A stretch of DNA of 64,000 nucleotides from Duganella dendranthematis (GTDB lineage: Bacteria > Pseudomonadota > Gammaproteobacteria > Burkholderiales > Burkholderiaceae_D), in contig NZ_CP051684.1 of assembly GCF_012849375.1 (NCBI RefSeq), forward strand, positions 1,116,001-1,180,000, written 5' to 3'. This document shows, piece by piece, positions 19,355 through 30,648 of this stretch. Each line of letters starts with the position of its first letter. Position 1 is the first letter of the stretch. The position numbers and the translations under genes were made by a program. The notes under the pieces were generated by a model. The model searched no databases. It saw only the letters and a program-made list of their open reading frames with translations, and had not been told where the DNA came from.

Positions 19355-19867
19355 CTAGGAGAGCGCGAGTCGGTAAATGTTGGTAGGACGATTATCGGGC
19401 GGCAGCGGTTTGTGTTCAATAAACGTCAGGCCAAGCTTGGCCAGCAGTTTGATCGATACCGTGTTGTGCGGGTTGGTGATGCCCATCAAGCACTTCATGC
19501 CGAGCACATCGCGCGCATATGCCACCACTGCCGACGCCGCCTCGTACGTATAGCCCTGGCCAAAATGCGCCGGCCGGATGGCGTAGCCGATATCGACATC
19601 CGGCAGGCTGTCGCGCTTGATCAGTCCGCACAAGCCCAGCGCCTGGCCATCGCTCTTGCGTTCCATCACATACAGCGAATGCCCATGGCGCTGCTGCATC
19701 GCGCACGGCCCATCAATGATAGCGATGCGGGCGCCCTCCACGCTGCGGATACCCTTGTCGCCGATATGCTCGATCCAGGTCGGATCGTTGACCAGCTCAT
19801 AATAGAACGCCGCGTCGTCGGGCGTAATGGTGCGCAGGCACAGGCGTTGCGTTTCAAGTATCTTCAT
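19355..19867 (-). CDS. GNAT acetyltransferase, RimJ/RimL-like
   Basis: Acetyl-CoA-dependent N-acetyltransferase of 170 residues, starting MKILETQRLCLRTITPDDA, which is typical of the RimJ/RimL branch. The acetyl-CoA loop region is IRPAHFGQGYTYEAASAVVA (an altered R/Q-x-x-G-x-G/A) and the C-terminal part GITNPHNTVSIKLLAKLG is standard. The start at 19867 overlaps the upstream acetyltransferase stop in an ATGA, so the pair is translationally coupled. The same frame is open further upstream but that stretch is a shadow of the neighbour. The substrate is unknown. Confidence 0.85.
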   Translation of the reverse strand: MKILETQRLCLRTITPDDAAFYYELVNDPTWIEHIGDKGIRSVEGARIAIIDGPCAMQQRHGHSLYVMERKSDGQALGLCGLIKRDSLPDVDIGYAIRPAHFGQGYTYEAASAVVAYARDVLGMKCLMGITNPHNTVSIKLLAKLGLTFIEHKPLPPDNRPTNIYRLALS

Positions 19868-20385
19868 GCGTCCGGCCAGTGTGAAGGATCCTCCAGCAAC
19901 TGGTACATGACATACACATCGACAAAGCCGAGATACTGGTGGCGGTACGCGCGCGGCAAGGTGCCGACGATGGAAAAGCCCAGCTTCTTCCACAGCAGCA
20001 CGGCCGGCATATTCGAGCTGACCACGTAATTGAACTGCATCGCCAGATAACCCTCGGCGCGGGCCCGTTCCAGGCAATCGGCGCCCAGCAGCTTGCCGAC
20101 GCCGACGCCCTGCGCCGCCGGGCTGACCATAAACGAAGCATTCGCCACATGGGCGCCGCGGTCGCGCTGGTTGGGCATCAGCCGGTACATGCCGACCAGT
20201 CGTTCGCCGTTGTGGATGGCCACGTAACTGTCGATGCCGGGACCGAACCAGTAAGCGTGGCAATCCTCGCGGCTGGTATCGGCGGCAAAATAATAGGTGT
20301 CGCCGCTGGCGATCAGTTCCTGAAATATGTCCCACATGGCGCCGAAGTCGGCTTCCGTGGCGGGGCGGATGGCGATTTCTTTCAA
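19864..20385 (-). CDS. GNAT acetyltransferase
   Basis: N-acetyltransferase of 173 residues, beginning MKEIAIRPATEADFGAMWDI. The acetyl-CoA-binding motif A is VSPAAQGVGVGKLLG (Q-x-x-G-x-G), and the final strand-helix SNMPAVLLWKKLGFSIVGTL is typical of phosphinothricin-acetyltransferase-like proteins. It overlaps the following GNAT gene by 4 bases and lies 68 bases after the CodA-like deaminase gene on the same strand. Co-transcription of the three is plausible. The natural acceptor is unknown. Confidence 0.85.
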   Translation of the reverse strand: MKEIAIRPATEADFGAMWDIFQELIASGDTYYFAADTSREDCHAYWFGPGIDSYVAIHNGERLVGMYRLMPNQRDRGAHVANASFMVSPAAQGVGVGKLLGADCLERARAEGYLAMQFNYVVSSNMPAVLLWKKLGFSIVGTLPRAYRHQYLGFVDVYVMYQLLEDPSHWPDA

Positions 20386-20453
20386 GGCAACTCCAAGCGC
20401 ATTAAACAGTGTTCAATTGTCATGGATTTCCCCGCCCAAGTCCAGCACGCATG

Positions 20454-21728
20454 CTAGCGGTTCAGACGGAAATTCACACTGTCCGGCCGGTCCGGCAAGC
20501 TCAGGCGCGCATGGGCGCGTGGCGACTCTGCAATAATTTTTCCTCGACGCATCACCATGCGGCGCGCGGCGCGCAGGCGGATCGCCTCCACCGGGTCGGC
20601 AGCATCCAGCAACACCAGATCGGCATGGCAGCCGGGCGCCACGCCATAGCCTTGCAGGCCGAGGATGGCGGCCGGCGTGCTGGTCACGGCGCGGAAGCAA
20701 TCGCGCATCGCCTCCTGCCCCGTCATCTGCGCCACGTGCAAGCCCATCTGCGCCACCTCCAGCATATCGGCCGAGCCCAAGCTGTACCAGGGGTCCATCA
20801 CGCAATCGTGGCCGAAGGCGACCGGCACGCCGGCCGCCAGCAACTCCGGCACGCGCGTCATGCCGCGCCGCTTCGGATAGGTATCGTGGCGGCCCTGCAG
20901 CGTGATATTGATCAGCGGATTGGCAATAGCGTTGACGCCGGCCTCGCGCATCAGCGGCAGCAGCTTGCTGACATAGTAGTTGTCCATCGAATGCATCGAG
21001 GTCAGGTGCGAGCCGGTCACGCGGCCGTGCAGGCCGAGACGGTTGCTCTGATAGGCCAGCGTTTCGATATGGCGCGACATCGGATCGTCCGACTCGTCGC
21101 AATGCATGTCCACCATCAAGCCCTGGTCGGCAGCGTATTCGCACAGGATGCGCACCGACTCGGCGCCATCGGCCATGGTGCGTTCGAAATGGGGAATGCC
21201 GCCCACCACATCCACACCCATGCCGATCGCGCGCTTCAGGTTGATCAGCGCATTCGGCGCGCGCAGCACGCCATCCTGCGGAAACGCCACCAGCTGCAAA
21301 TCCAGATACGGCGCCACGCGGCGCTTGACCTCCAGCAGCGCTTCCACCGCCAGCAAACGGTCGTCGCAGATATCGACATGGGAACGGATCGCCAGCAGGC
21401 CGCGCGCCACCGCCCAATCGCAATACTGCAAGGCGCGGTCGATCAGCGCCTGCTGTGTCAGGTGCGGCTTCAGCTCGCCCCACAGCGCGATGCCTTCCAG
21501 CAGCGTGCCGGACGCATTGACGCGCGGCAGGCCGTAGCTGAGCGTGGCGTCCATGTGAAAGTGCGCGTCCACAAATGGCGCGCTCAGCAGATCGCCGTCG
21601 GCATCGATTTCCTGTCCGGCCTGCACCGCCAGACGCGGCCCGACCTCGACGATACGGCCGTGCTCGATGGCCACATCCACACCCTGCTGGCCATCGGCCA
21701 GATTGGCGTTGCGTATCACGACATCCAT
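20454..21728 (-). CDS. Cytosine deaminase-like amidohydrolase
   Basis: Metal-dependent amidohydrolase of 424 residues, closely resembling E. coli CodA. It has the metal ligands DAHFHMD (HxH), the segments HCDESDD and LQGRHDTYPKRRGMTRV, and FGHDCVMDPWYSLGSADML. In CodA the last segment reads GHDDV. Here the second Asp, which contacts the pyrimidine in CodA, is Cys, so the substrate may differ from cytosine (for example isocytosine or another azaheterocycle). The start at 21728 (MDVVIRNANL) is chosen because GGGAG lies 7 bases upstream. The frame opens earlier without a ribosome site. It is transcribed away from the phasin gene. Confidence 0.85.
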   Translation of the reverse strand: MDVVIRNANLADGQQGVDVAIEHGRIVEVGPRLAVQAGQEIDADGDLLSAPFVDAHFHMDATLSYGLPRVNASGTLLEGIALWGELKPHLTQQALIDRALQYCDWAVARGLLAIRSHVDICDDRLLAVEALLEVKRRVAPYLDLQLVAFPQDGVLRAPNALINLKRAIGMGVDVVGGIPHFERTMADGAESVRILCEYAADQGLMVDMHCDESDDPMSRHIETLAYQSNRLGLHGRVTGSHLTSMHSMDNYYVSKLLPLMREAGVNAIANPLINITLQGRHDTYPKRRGMTRVPELLAAGVPVAFGHDCVMDPWYSLGSADMLEVAQMGLHVAQMTGQEAMRDCFRAVTSTPAAILGLQGYGVAPGCHADLVLLDAADPVEAIRLRAARRMVMRRGKIIAESPRAHARLSLPDRPDSVNFRLNR

Positions 21729-21787
21729 CTGCGCTCCCATTGATTTCAAGTAAAACCATTGTAGACATATTCAACAAAATACAGCAA

Positions 21788-21892
21788 TTGTTGCATTGCA
21801 CTAAGGCTTATATATTTCCTGCATGCACATGGTAGAAAAAATAACTTTCCATCGCCAAAAATCGTCGTTAGAATGGGCTTATTGCGTTGCAT
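21788..21892. promoter_or_regulatory. TGCA-rich boxes upstream of phasin
   Basis: TTGTTGCATTGCACTAA (21788-21804) has a near-palindromic TGCA-T-TGCA core. A related TTGCGTTGCAT lies at 21882-21892 just before the phasin SD. Phasin genes are commonly repressed by PhaR, whose sites are rich in TGC/GCA. Assignment to PhaR is a guess from position and composition. Confidence 0.3.
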
Positions 21893-21911
21893 CATAATTT
21901 CAGGAGAAACC

Positions 21912-22725
21912 ATGTCTTCGATCACCGAACAGTTTTCCGCAGCCACGAAATCGCAACTAGAAGCGCAATTCCAGATCTTCAACACCATCGCCAGCGCGGC
22001 GGTCGAGAGCGCAGAAAAAGTCATCGCGCTCAACATCAACGCCACCAAGGCTTCGGTAGAAAAATCCTCGGCCGCCGCCAAGCAATGGCTGGCCGTCAAG
22101 GACCCGAAAGAACTTTTCGCCTTGGGCGCGCAGCCGACGGGCAGCTTCGACAGCCTGCTGGCCTATGGCCGCGAACTGGCCAGCATCGCCTCCGCCGCCC
22201 AGGCCGAGCTGATCAAAAGCGCGCAGAGCAGCTTCAAGCAGGTGAGCGACCTGGCGGCGACCAAGCCGACTGTGCTGGCGCCGTCCGCGCCAACAGCGCC
22301 AGCGGCGCCGGCCGCGCCTTCGGCGCAGTCGATTCCTGAGGCGGCGCCGGCGCTGGCCGCAGCGGTCAGCGCGGCGGTCATCGCCGCCAACGAACCGATC
22401 GCCACCCCGCCGAAACCGCCAAAAGCCAAACCAGCCGCCGCGCCGATCCCGGAGCAGCAAGAATTCATCGAAGTCAAAGCCCAGGTCAAGCCAAGCTTCC
22501 CGGCGCCGCCGCCAAAGCCGATCGCCCTGGCGCCGGAAACCAAGCCTGCCAAATCCGCCCCAAAGCCAAGAAATAAACCAGCTGCCCCCGAACGAAAGGG
22601 TCTGACCCGGCACGGGTCAGACCCTAGCCGCAGCGCAGTGCGGGGTGCGCAGCAGCCGTTGGCTTTTACGCCTTTTTTGTGCATGTTGTATCCTAGCGGG
22701 CTATACGCTTTTCAAGGCAACATGC

Positions 22726-22733
<8 letters not shown>
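21912..22733 (+). CDS. phaP: Phasin with repeat-derived C-terminal tail
   Basis: Polyhydroxyalkanoate granule-surface protein of the PhaP/Phasin_2 family, 273 residues as read. The first 115 residues are the amphipathic helical core (SSITEQFSAATKSQLEAQFQ; ASVEKSSAAAKQWLAVKDPK). A long Pro/Ala/Lys-rich linker follows. From about residue 228 the frame runs straight through a dispersed palindrome (22598-22643) and into the leader of the next gene, ending at 22733, 8 bases inside the ABC gene. The last 45 or so residues are therefore probably not ancestral. The ATG at 21912 has AGGAG 6 bases upstream. It implies that the host makes PHA granules. Confidence 0.82.
22598..22643. repeat. Two-hairpin dispersed palindrome, copy 2
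   Basis: Arms GGGTCTGACCC (22598-22608) and GGGTCAGACCC (22614-22624) flank GGCAC. A second hairpin follows, CCGCA (22628-22632) and TGCGG (22639-22643). It lies inside the phasin reading frame and about 80 bases ahead of the ABC exporter start. As in the other copies, AA precedes the first arm and the centre reads G-pyrimidine-ACGG. Confidence 0.8.
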
Positions 22734-24469
<1,736 letters not shown>

Positions 24470-24480
<11 letters not shown>

Positions 24481-26266
24481 AATGAAGTCTGAAACCGCCA
24501 ATCCACGCGGCCAGCTGCGCCAGGCGCTGTCCCTGCTGCGCCGCGCCGCCCTGCCCGACCAGCACCATCTCGGCTGGGCAGTCCTGTGGCTGGTCGCCGC
24601 CGCGCTGCTGGAAGTAATGGGCCCCATCATGGGCAAGGCGCTGATCGACGAGCACCTGCTACCGCATCACCTGGACTGGCCGCGCATGGCCGCGCTGCTG
24701 GCCGGCGTGGTGCTGACCGGCTGGATCGCCAGCGGCCTGCGCTACCTGCAACTGGTGCGACTGTCCGGCCTCGCCATGCGCTCGGTGATGCGGCTGCGGC
24801 AGATGGTCTACACCCACGTGCTGCTGCTGCCGATGTCGTTCTTCGACCGCGCCATCACCGGCCAGCTGGTCTCGCGCGTGACCAACGATACCGAGGCGGT
24901 GAAGAGTCTCTATATCCAGGTGCTGTTCGTGATGCTCGATTCGACCATCGTGTTGATCGGCACCGTCTGCGCCATGGCCTTCCTCGACTGGCGCCTGATG
25001 CTGATCGTGCTGGCGCTGTTGCCGGCGGTGCTGCTGATCGTCTGGCTGTACCAGCGCTGGAGCGCGCCGGCCGTGACCCGCGCCCGCGCGCTGCGCAGCG
25101 AGATCAATGGCCAGATGGCCGAATCCATCGGCGGCATGAGCGTGCTCCAGGCCAGCAACGCCGAGGCGCGCTTCGGCCAGCGCTTCGCCAACACCAACCA
25201 GGACCACTACACCGCGCGCCTGGCCGAACTGCGCGCCAACGCCTGGCTGCTGCGGCCCGCGCTGGACATGTTCAACATCATCCTGCTGGGCGCCGTGATC
25301 TTCATGTTCGGCCAGCGCGAAATGACCGCCACCGAAGTCGGCATCCTGTACGCCTTCATCAGCTACCTGGCGCGCGTGATCGAACCGCTGATCCAGATCA
25401 CCATGCAGTTCAGCCAATTGCAGCAATCAGTGGTGGCCAGCGCGCGCGTGGCGACGCTGCTGGAAGAAGGCGCGGCACAGGAACACGCCAGCAACCGCGC
25501 CAGCGCCGGCCAGGCCGCCGCCAACGACAGCAGCGCGCCGGCCGTCTCGATCAGCCACCTGGACTTCGCCTACAACCCCGGCCAGCCGGTGCTGCACGAC
25601 CTGTCGCTGGAGATCCCGCAGGGCGATTTCGTCGGCATCGTCGGCCACACCGGCAGCGGCAAATCGACCTTGCTGTCGCTGCTGCTGCGCTTCTATCCGG
25701 CGCCGCACGGCAGTATCCTGATGCACGGTGTGCCGCTTGACGATATCGACAATGAACGCTTCCGCGCCGAAGTGGGCCTGGTGCCGCAAGACCCCTTCCT
25801 GCTGGCTGCCTCCGCGCGCGAAAACATCGACATGGGCCGCGGCCTGACGCAGCCGCAGATCGAAGCGGCCGCCCGCGCCGCCCACGCGCATGACTTCATT
25901 GCGGCGCTGGACCAGGGCTACGACACGCCGCTGGGCGAAGGCGGCTCGCGCCTGTCGGTCGGCCAGAAGCAGCTGATCGCCATCGCCCGCGCGCTGGCCG
26001 GCGCGCCGCGCATCCTGCTGCTGGACGAAGCCACCTCGCACATCGATTCGCAAACCGAGCAGATCGTGCAAGTGGCGCTGGATGAACTGCGCGGCAAGGT
26101 GACGGTGATCGCCATCGCCCACCGCCTGTCCACCATCCGCGACGCCAACCGCATCATCGTGCTCAATCACGGCCGCATCACGGAAACCGGCCCGCACGAG
26201 CAGCTGATGCAGATCGACGGCGGCTTGTATCAACGCCTATACCTTTTGCAGCAACTAGCTGCTTAA
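24470..26266 (+). CDS. ABC exporter half-transporter B (MdlB-like)
   Basis: Partner half-transporter of 598 residues, with a six-helix membrane domain followed by an ATPase domain. It has Walker A GHTGSGKST, signature LSVGQKQLIAIARAL and Walker B ILLLDEATSHID. The catalytic Glu is present here, so the heterodimer would have one canonical and one degenerate ATP site, the known MdlAB/TM287-288 arrangement. The start at 24470 (MKPEMKSE) follows GGAAG at 24455-24459. An alternative ATG lies at 24482. The 11-base overlap with the A subunit indicates coupled translation and fixed stoichiometry. Confidence 0.88.
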
Positions 26267-26291
26267 TGTAGTTGAAAAGCCATTGAAAACT

Positions 26292-26316
26292 GTGCGATTT
26301 TGAGGAAAAATCGCAC
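26292..26316. terminator. Hairpin after ABC exporter genes
   Basis: A perfect 10-bp stem, GTGCGATTTT (26292-26301) and AAAATCGCAC (26307-26316), closes a GAGGA loop 25 bases after the exporter stop. No T-run follows, so it is either a weak terminator or an mRNA-stabilising hairpin. Confidence 0.5.
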
Positions 26317-26346
26317 GCTCAAGGGCGTTCTCGACTGCAACACGCC

Positions 26347-26352
26347 TATAAT
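26347..26352 (+). promoter_or_regulatory. Consensus -10 box before TPR-GGDEF gene
   Basis: A perfect TATAAT at 26347-26352 predicts transcription start near 26359. No good -35 lies at the usual distance. Its position supports the TTG at 26389 rather than 26368 as the gene start, because only the former leaves room for a ribosome site in the message. Confidence 0.45.
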
Positions 26353-26388
26353 TGTCTAGACATTGCGTTGCGTTTTGGGGGCGTCAAG

Positions 26389-28494
26389 TTGGCTGGATCA
26401 AGAAACGGTGGATGGTGGCATAGCAAGCGGCTGGCCGTGGCGGCAGCCATGGCGTTGACGCTGGCGCCGGCGTGGGCGCAAACTCCGGCCACGCTGGACG
26501 ACCGCATCCTCGACATCCGCGAACAAAGTCGTTTCGTGCCCGACAAGGCGCTGGCGCAACTGCAAAAGCTGCAACCGGAACTGCGCGACGCGCCGCCCCA
26601 TACCCGCGCCGAATTCCTCACCCAGATGAGCGCCGTGCGCATGCGACTGGGCCAGAACGACAGGGCCATGGAAACGGCCGAGCAGGTCATCACGCTGGGT
26701 CAATCGCTGCGCGACAACACCATCATCGCCAAGGGCATGCTGGCCAAGACCTATGTGCTGTTTGCGCAGGCCGACGTCGACGCCGCGCACCGCCTGGCGT
26801 TCGATTCCGAGGCGCTGGCGCTAACCACCAGCGACATCGGGCTCAAGGTCCAATCGACCATCACCGCCGGACAATCCTACGCCGAACAGGGCAACTTCCC
26901 GGCCGCGCTGCTCAAGCTGCAGCATGCGGTGGACCAGGCGCGTCCGCCGGCCGGCGACGCCATCAGCCTGGTGGCTGCGCTCAATGCGCTGACCAAGCTG
27001 CACGTGCAAATGAAGGAATACGAAAACGCCGCCGAAACACTGAAAGAGCTGCTGGCGGAAACCGAAAAACTCGATTCGCCCGGCCGCATGGCGATGGCCA
27101 AGAACACCGAGTACGGACTGGCCATCGACTCGGGGCAGCCCAAGCGCGCCTTGCGCGTGCTGGAGGAAAGCCTGGCGCTGGAACGCAAGCTGGGGGCGGA
27201 ACGCATGGTCGGCATCACGCTGGTCAATCTGTCGGACAACGCCTTGAAGCAGCGCGACTTTGCACGCGCCGCGCAGTACGCGCAGGAGTCGCTGCTGTCG
27301 GCGCAAAAGACCGGCGACAAAACCACCGAAGCGACGGCGCGCGTCAACCTGGGCCAGACTTACCTCGGCACCGGGCGGCTGGCCGAAGGCAAGCGGCAGT
27401 TCGAAATGGGCCTGGCGCGCATGGAGCAGGAGAACAACAAGCCCGATCTGCAAGCGGCGCTGCGCGAATATGGCGAAGCGCTGGAGCGTGCCGGCGACCT
27501 GGCCGGCTCGCTGTCCGCCTATCACCGCGAACGCAATATCTCCAACGAGCTGTTTGAAAAGCGCCGCCAGCAGGCCATGCTGGAACTGCAGGAAAAGTAC
27601 GAGACCGAGAAGAAGCAGCGCCAGATCGAACTACTGAGCCGCGAGAACCAGGTCAAGGGCGCGGAGATCGACAACCGCCGCCTGCAACAGCGCGTGTGGT
27701 GGCTGCTGGCACTGGTGTTTGCGCTGGCGGCGGCGGTGGTCGGCCTGTTGTACCGCAAGGTGCGGCACACCAACGCCCAGCTGGAGGTGAAGAACCTGGA
27801 GCTGAAGGCGCAGTCCACGCTCGATCCACTGACGTCGCTGTACAACCGTCGCCACTTCCAGGACTATATGCGCGGCCTGAAAATACAGGAGCGCTCCGAC
27901 GACGTGGTCGGCGCGCTGTTCCTGCTGGACGTCGACCACTTCAAGCATATCAACGACAACTACGGCCACGCGGCCGGCGATGCGGTGCTGAAGATGATCT
28001 CCGAGAATCTGCGCATCGCGCTGCGTGAAACCGACATGATCGTGCGCTGGGGCGGCGAGGAATTCCTCGCCTTCCTGCCGGCGATACCGCGCCATGGCAT
28101 GGAAGAAGTGGCGCGCCGCATCCTCACCAGCATCTCATCGCAGTCGCTCCAATACGGCGAGCATGAGATCAGCGTGAATGTGTCGGTGGGCTTCTCGCCG
28201 TTCCCGCTGATGCCGGACGGCGTGCCGCTGGTGTGGGAACGCGCGGTCAACCTGGTCGACATGGCGCTGTACCTGGCCAAGGCGCACGGCCGCAACCGCG
28301 CCTACGGCGTGCGCGGCTTCGAGAACTTCCATCTGACCTCGATGGAGGCGATCGAACGCGATCTGGAACGTGCCTGGCGTGCCGGCTTCGTCGACCTGAG
28401 CGTGGTGCTGGGCGGCGATCCGGACACGCACCCGCCTGCCCCGAGCGAGCACCTCAACGTGGTCTCGATCAAGCAGGCCGGGCATAAACACTGA
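26389..28494 (+). CDS. TPR-sensor diguanylate cyclase
   Basis: Predicted membrane-bound diguanylate cyclase of about 701 residues. A signal peptide ends near PAWAQ. Some 390 residues of TPR-like helical repeats follow, expected in the periplasm, then one membrane helix (VWWLLALVFALAAAVVGLLY), a short coiled coil and a GGDEF domain with the active site RWGGEEF. The inhibitory I-site RETD lies five residues before GGEEF, so feedback inhibition by c-di-GMP is expected. The start is unclear: TTG at 26368 opens the frame, but TTG at 26389 has GGGGG 7 bases upstream and is preferred. It ends 10 bases from the convergent lipoprotein gene. Confidence 0.85.
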   Translation: MAGSRNGGWWHSKRLAVAAAMALTLAPAWAQTPATLDDRILDIREQSRFVPDKALAQLQKLQPELRDAPPHTRAEFLTQMSAVRMRLGQNDRAMETAEQVITLGQSLRDNTIIAKGMLAKTYVLFAQADVDAAHRLAFDSEALALTTSDIGLKVQSTITAGQSYAEQGNFPAALLKLQHAVDQARPPAGDAISLVAALNALTKLHVQMKEYENAAETLKELLAETEKLDSPGRMAMAKNTEYGLAIDSGQPKRALRVLEESLALERKLGAERMVGITLVNLSDNALKQRDFARAAQYAQESLLSAQKTGDKTTEATARVNLGQTYLGTGRLAEGKRQFEMGLARMEQENNKPDLQAALREYGEALERAGDLAGSLSAYHRERNISNELFEKRRQQAMLELQEKYETEKKQRQIELLSRENQVKGAEIDNRRLQQRVWWLLALVFALAAAVVGLLYRKVRHTNAQLEVKNLELKAQSTLDPLTSLYNRRHFQDYMRGLKIQERSDDVVGALFLLDVDHFKHINDNYGHAAGDAVLKMISENLRIALRETDMIVRWGGEEFLAFLPAIPRHGMEEVARRILTSISSQSLQYGEHEISVNVSVGFSPFPLMPDGVPLVWERAVNLVDMALYLAKAHGRNRAYGVRGFENFHLTSMEAIERDLERAWRAGFVDLSVVLGGDPDTHPPAPSEHLNVVSIKQAGHKH

Positions 28495-28504
28495 CAAACA
28501 CTGA

Positions 28505-28843
28505 TTACTTCTTGGCCTCGCGCTCGTCGGCGGCGGTCTGCATCTTCTCGCCGGCCCGTTCCAGTTTGCGGCCGGCTTCCTTGGTGGCCTCGTTCAACTT
28601 CTCGCTGGCCGTATCGGCCGCCTTGTCGAGTTTCTGGCTGGTGTCCTTGGCGGCGTCGCTCAGTTGCTGATTGGCTTGCTGCGCGGCGTTGTCCAGCTTC
28701 TGGCCGGCTTGCTGCGTGGCTTCATCCAGCTTGCGGCCGGCGCGTTCGGCAGGACCGGCTTCGCTCGGATCGTCCTTCTTCTGGCAGCCGCCGAGCAGCG
28801 CCAGCGCCGTCAACGTCACCGCTACATAACGGATCATCATCAT
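28505..28843 (-). CDS. Small LEA-like repeat lipoprotein
   Basis: Lipoprotein of about 112 residues with the lipobox LALLGGC. The mature part is a run of short amphipathic repeats (KLDEATQQAGQKLDNAAQQA; KLDKAADTASEKLNEATKEA) of roughly 11-residue period, as in LEA or apolipoprotein-like stress proteins. It should form a long charged helix lying on a membrane. Three consecutive ATG codons (28843, 28840, 28837) follow GGAG, and the first or second is used. The actual role is unknown. Related sequences are usually envelope-stress or desiccation associated, which is inference. Confidence 0.7.
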   Translation of the reverse strand: MMMIRYVAVTLTALALLGGCQKKDDPSEAGPAERAGRKLDEATQQAGQKLDNAAQQANQQLSDAAKDTSQKLDKAADTASEKLNEATKEAGRKLERAGEKMQTAADEREAKK

Positions 28844-28927
28844 CGTCTCCTGAAAGAATGAATTCTTGCCAAGAGCATACAACGTCCTACTGCTTCGCAG
28901 CGCACGCCTAACCAGAATTGCGGATTG

Positions 28928-29377
28928 CTATTCGACGATTTTCTTCGGTGGTGGGGGTGGCGTGAAAACGACGTTTTCCGATTCCGGCCCGCCGTCCAGC
29001 ATCTCGGACTTTTCCAGCCAGTTGCGCAGCTTTTCCATGCGGCGGATCAGGATGCCCTTGCTGCTGATGTAACCCACCTGCTCAAAATTCTCCGGCTTGC
29101 TGACCATCTTGGAGACGGTCGGCAGATTCTCCGCCAGCCGCTCAAACGCCTTGCGCGCTTTCTGCTCCCATTTGACCAGGTTCGGCTCGTTGAAGCGGTT
29201 GCTTTCGTAATAAATCGTCAAGGTACGATCGTGGTTGCCATAACCGACAATTGCCGCCCCCATCCGCACCGTCTCCAGCACATCGCCCTTGATCGATGCC
29301 GTCGGCACAAACAATGCGGCCCGCCCGGTCATATCCGGTCGTTCCAGCGGCAAATCCTGTCCCATTAATACGGTCAT
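28928..29377 (-). CDS. Hypothetical protein with proline-rich C-terminus
   Basis: Soluble protein of 149 residues that I do not recognise. It begins MTVLMGQDLPLERPDMTGRA and has a mixed alpha/beta composition. A helical part near residues 70-110 contains NLVKWEQKARKAFERLAENL. It ends in a charged tail with five consecutive prolines (FTPPPPPKKIVE). No signal peptide or membrane helix is visible. GGAAG at -5 to -9 supports the ATG at 29377 over the upstream opening at 29401. It is transcribed away from the M29-like peptidase gene. Confidence 0.65.
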   Translation of the reverse strand: MTVLMGQDLPLERPDMTGRAALFVPTASIKGDVLETVRMGAAIVGYGNHDRTLTIYYESNRFNEPNLVKWEQKARKAFERLAENLPTVSKMVSKPENFEQVGYISSKGILIRRMEKLRNWLEKSEMLDGGPESENVVFTPPPPPKKIVE

Positions 29378-29472
29378 CACGCTTCCTGTTGTTATCGCCA
29401 CGGAGTTGCCGGTAGGCTATTTTTTAATTCTATATCGCTCTTTTCTCTATTACAAGAAGAATGCGTGTCAGC

Positions 29473-29500
29473 GTGGCATTGCCGACAACTACCTTATAAT
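29473..29500 (+). promoter_or_regulatory. Promoter for M29-like peptidase gene
   Basis: A consensus TATAAT (29495-29500) is preceded after 16 bases by GTGGCA (29473-29478), a 4/6 match to the -35 box. The start of transcription near 29507 would leave a 20-base leader before the ATG at 29528. Confidence 0.4.
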
Positions 29501-29527
29501 GCGGGCTGATCCCAATATCGCCTCACC

Positions 29528-30589
29528 ATGACGTCCTCCGCTTCCCCCACCCTGTCCCGTTTCGGCGCCATTCCCGAAGCCGCCGTCGACCAGGCCGCAC
29601 GCCACCTGCACGACACGCTGACCATCGCCATCGAACACCGCGCACCGCACGCCGCGCTGATCGTCTACGACACCCGCACCGACCTTAATCGCGCGCTGAC
29701 GGCAGCCTATCGCCGCGCCGCGCCGGACGCCCAGTTCATCGACTTCGACAGCACCGAGCCGGCCGCCACCCTGGCCACCTTCGAGCGCCTGCAAGCCGGC
29801 GACCTGGTGGTGCTGGTGCAATCGACCAGCTTCCGCATGGACGCCTACCGCATCCGCATCGAGCTGTTCAAGCGCGGGCTGAAAGTGATCGAGCACGTCC
29901 ACCTGTCGCGCATGCCGGGCGAACAGGGCCTGCACTACATCAACTCGCTGGCCTACGACCCGGCCTATTACCGCGGCGTCGGCCACGGCCTGAAGGCGCG
30001 CATCGACCGCGCGCAACGCGGTGTGGTCGACAGCGGCGACGGCGCGCAGCTGGTGTTTGCCTCGCCGTTTGAAGCAGCCAAGCTGAATATCGGCGACTAC
30101 AGCGGCATGACCAACGTCGGCGGCCAGTTCCCGCTGGGCGAAGTGTTTACCGAAGCGCAGGATCTGGAAGCGGTCAGCGGCCGCGCTCGCATCTTCGTGT
30201 TTGGCGACACCAAATTCCTGGTCAACCGCCCGGCCGCGCCGATTACCATCGTCGTAGAAAAAGGCCGCGTGGTCGGCACCGAAAACAGCACGCCCGAATT
30301 CGACGAAATGCTGGCCATCATCCGCGAACACGAAGGCGAAGTGTGGCTGCGCGAACTGGGCTTCGGCATGAACCGCGCCTTCGCGCGCGACCGCATGGTG
30401 GACGACATCGGCACCTACGAGCGCATGTGCGGCATCCACCTGTCGCTCGGCGCCAAGCACGGCGTCTATATGAAACCGCAGCTGAAACGCAAGGACGCCC
30501 GCTACCACATTGACGTCTTCGCCGTCACCGACGGCGTCTACCTCGACGACCAGCGCGTGTACCAGGACGCCGCCTGGCAGCTCCCCTGA
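29528..30589 (+). CDS. M29-like aminopeptidase family protein
   Basis: Protein of 353 residues that looks like the leucyl-aminopeptidase/thermophilic metalloprotease (M29) fold, which also includes NicX-type dioxygenases. Supporting stretches are LQAGDLVVLVQSTSFRMDAY in the first domain. In the second are FDEMLAIIREHEGEVWLREL, GFGMNR (in place of the family's G-x-N) and GIHLSLGAKHGVYM near the C-terminus, with several His and Glu candidates for metal binding. No signal peptide is present, so it is cytoplasmic. Whether it cleaves peptides is not established by the sequence. Confidence 0.6.
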   Translation: MTSSASPTLSRFGAIPEAAVDQAARHLHDTLTIAIEHRAPHAALIVYDTRTDLNRALTAAYRRAAPDAQFIDFDSTEPAATLATFERLQAGDLVVLVQSTSFRMDAYRIRIELFKRGLKVIEHVHLSRMPGEQGLHYINSLAYDPAYYRGVGHGLKARIDRAQRGVVDSGDGAQLVFASPFEAAKLNIGDYSGMTNVGGQFPLGEVFTEAQDLEAVSGRARIFVFGDTKFLVNRPAAPITIVVEKGRVVGTENSTPEFDEMLAIIREHEGEVWLRELGFGMNRAFARDRMVDDIGTYERMCGIHLSLGAKHGVYMKPQLKRKDARYHIDVFAVTDGVYLDDQRVYQDAAWQLP

Positions 30590-30648
30590 CGCCGGACGAA
30601 GGGCTGTGCTAATGTTGCGCTGGTCACATTTTTCCAGATAAGGATGTC

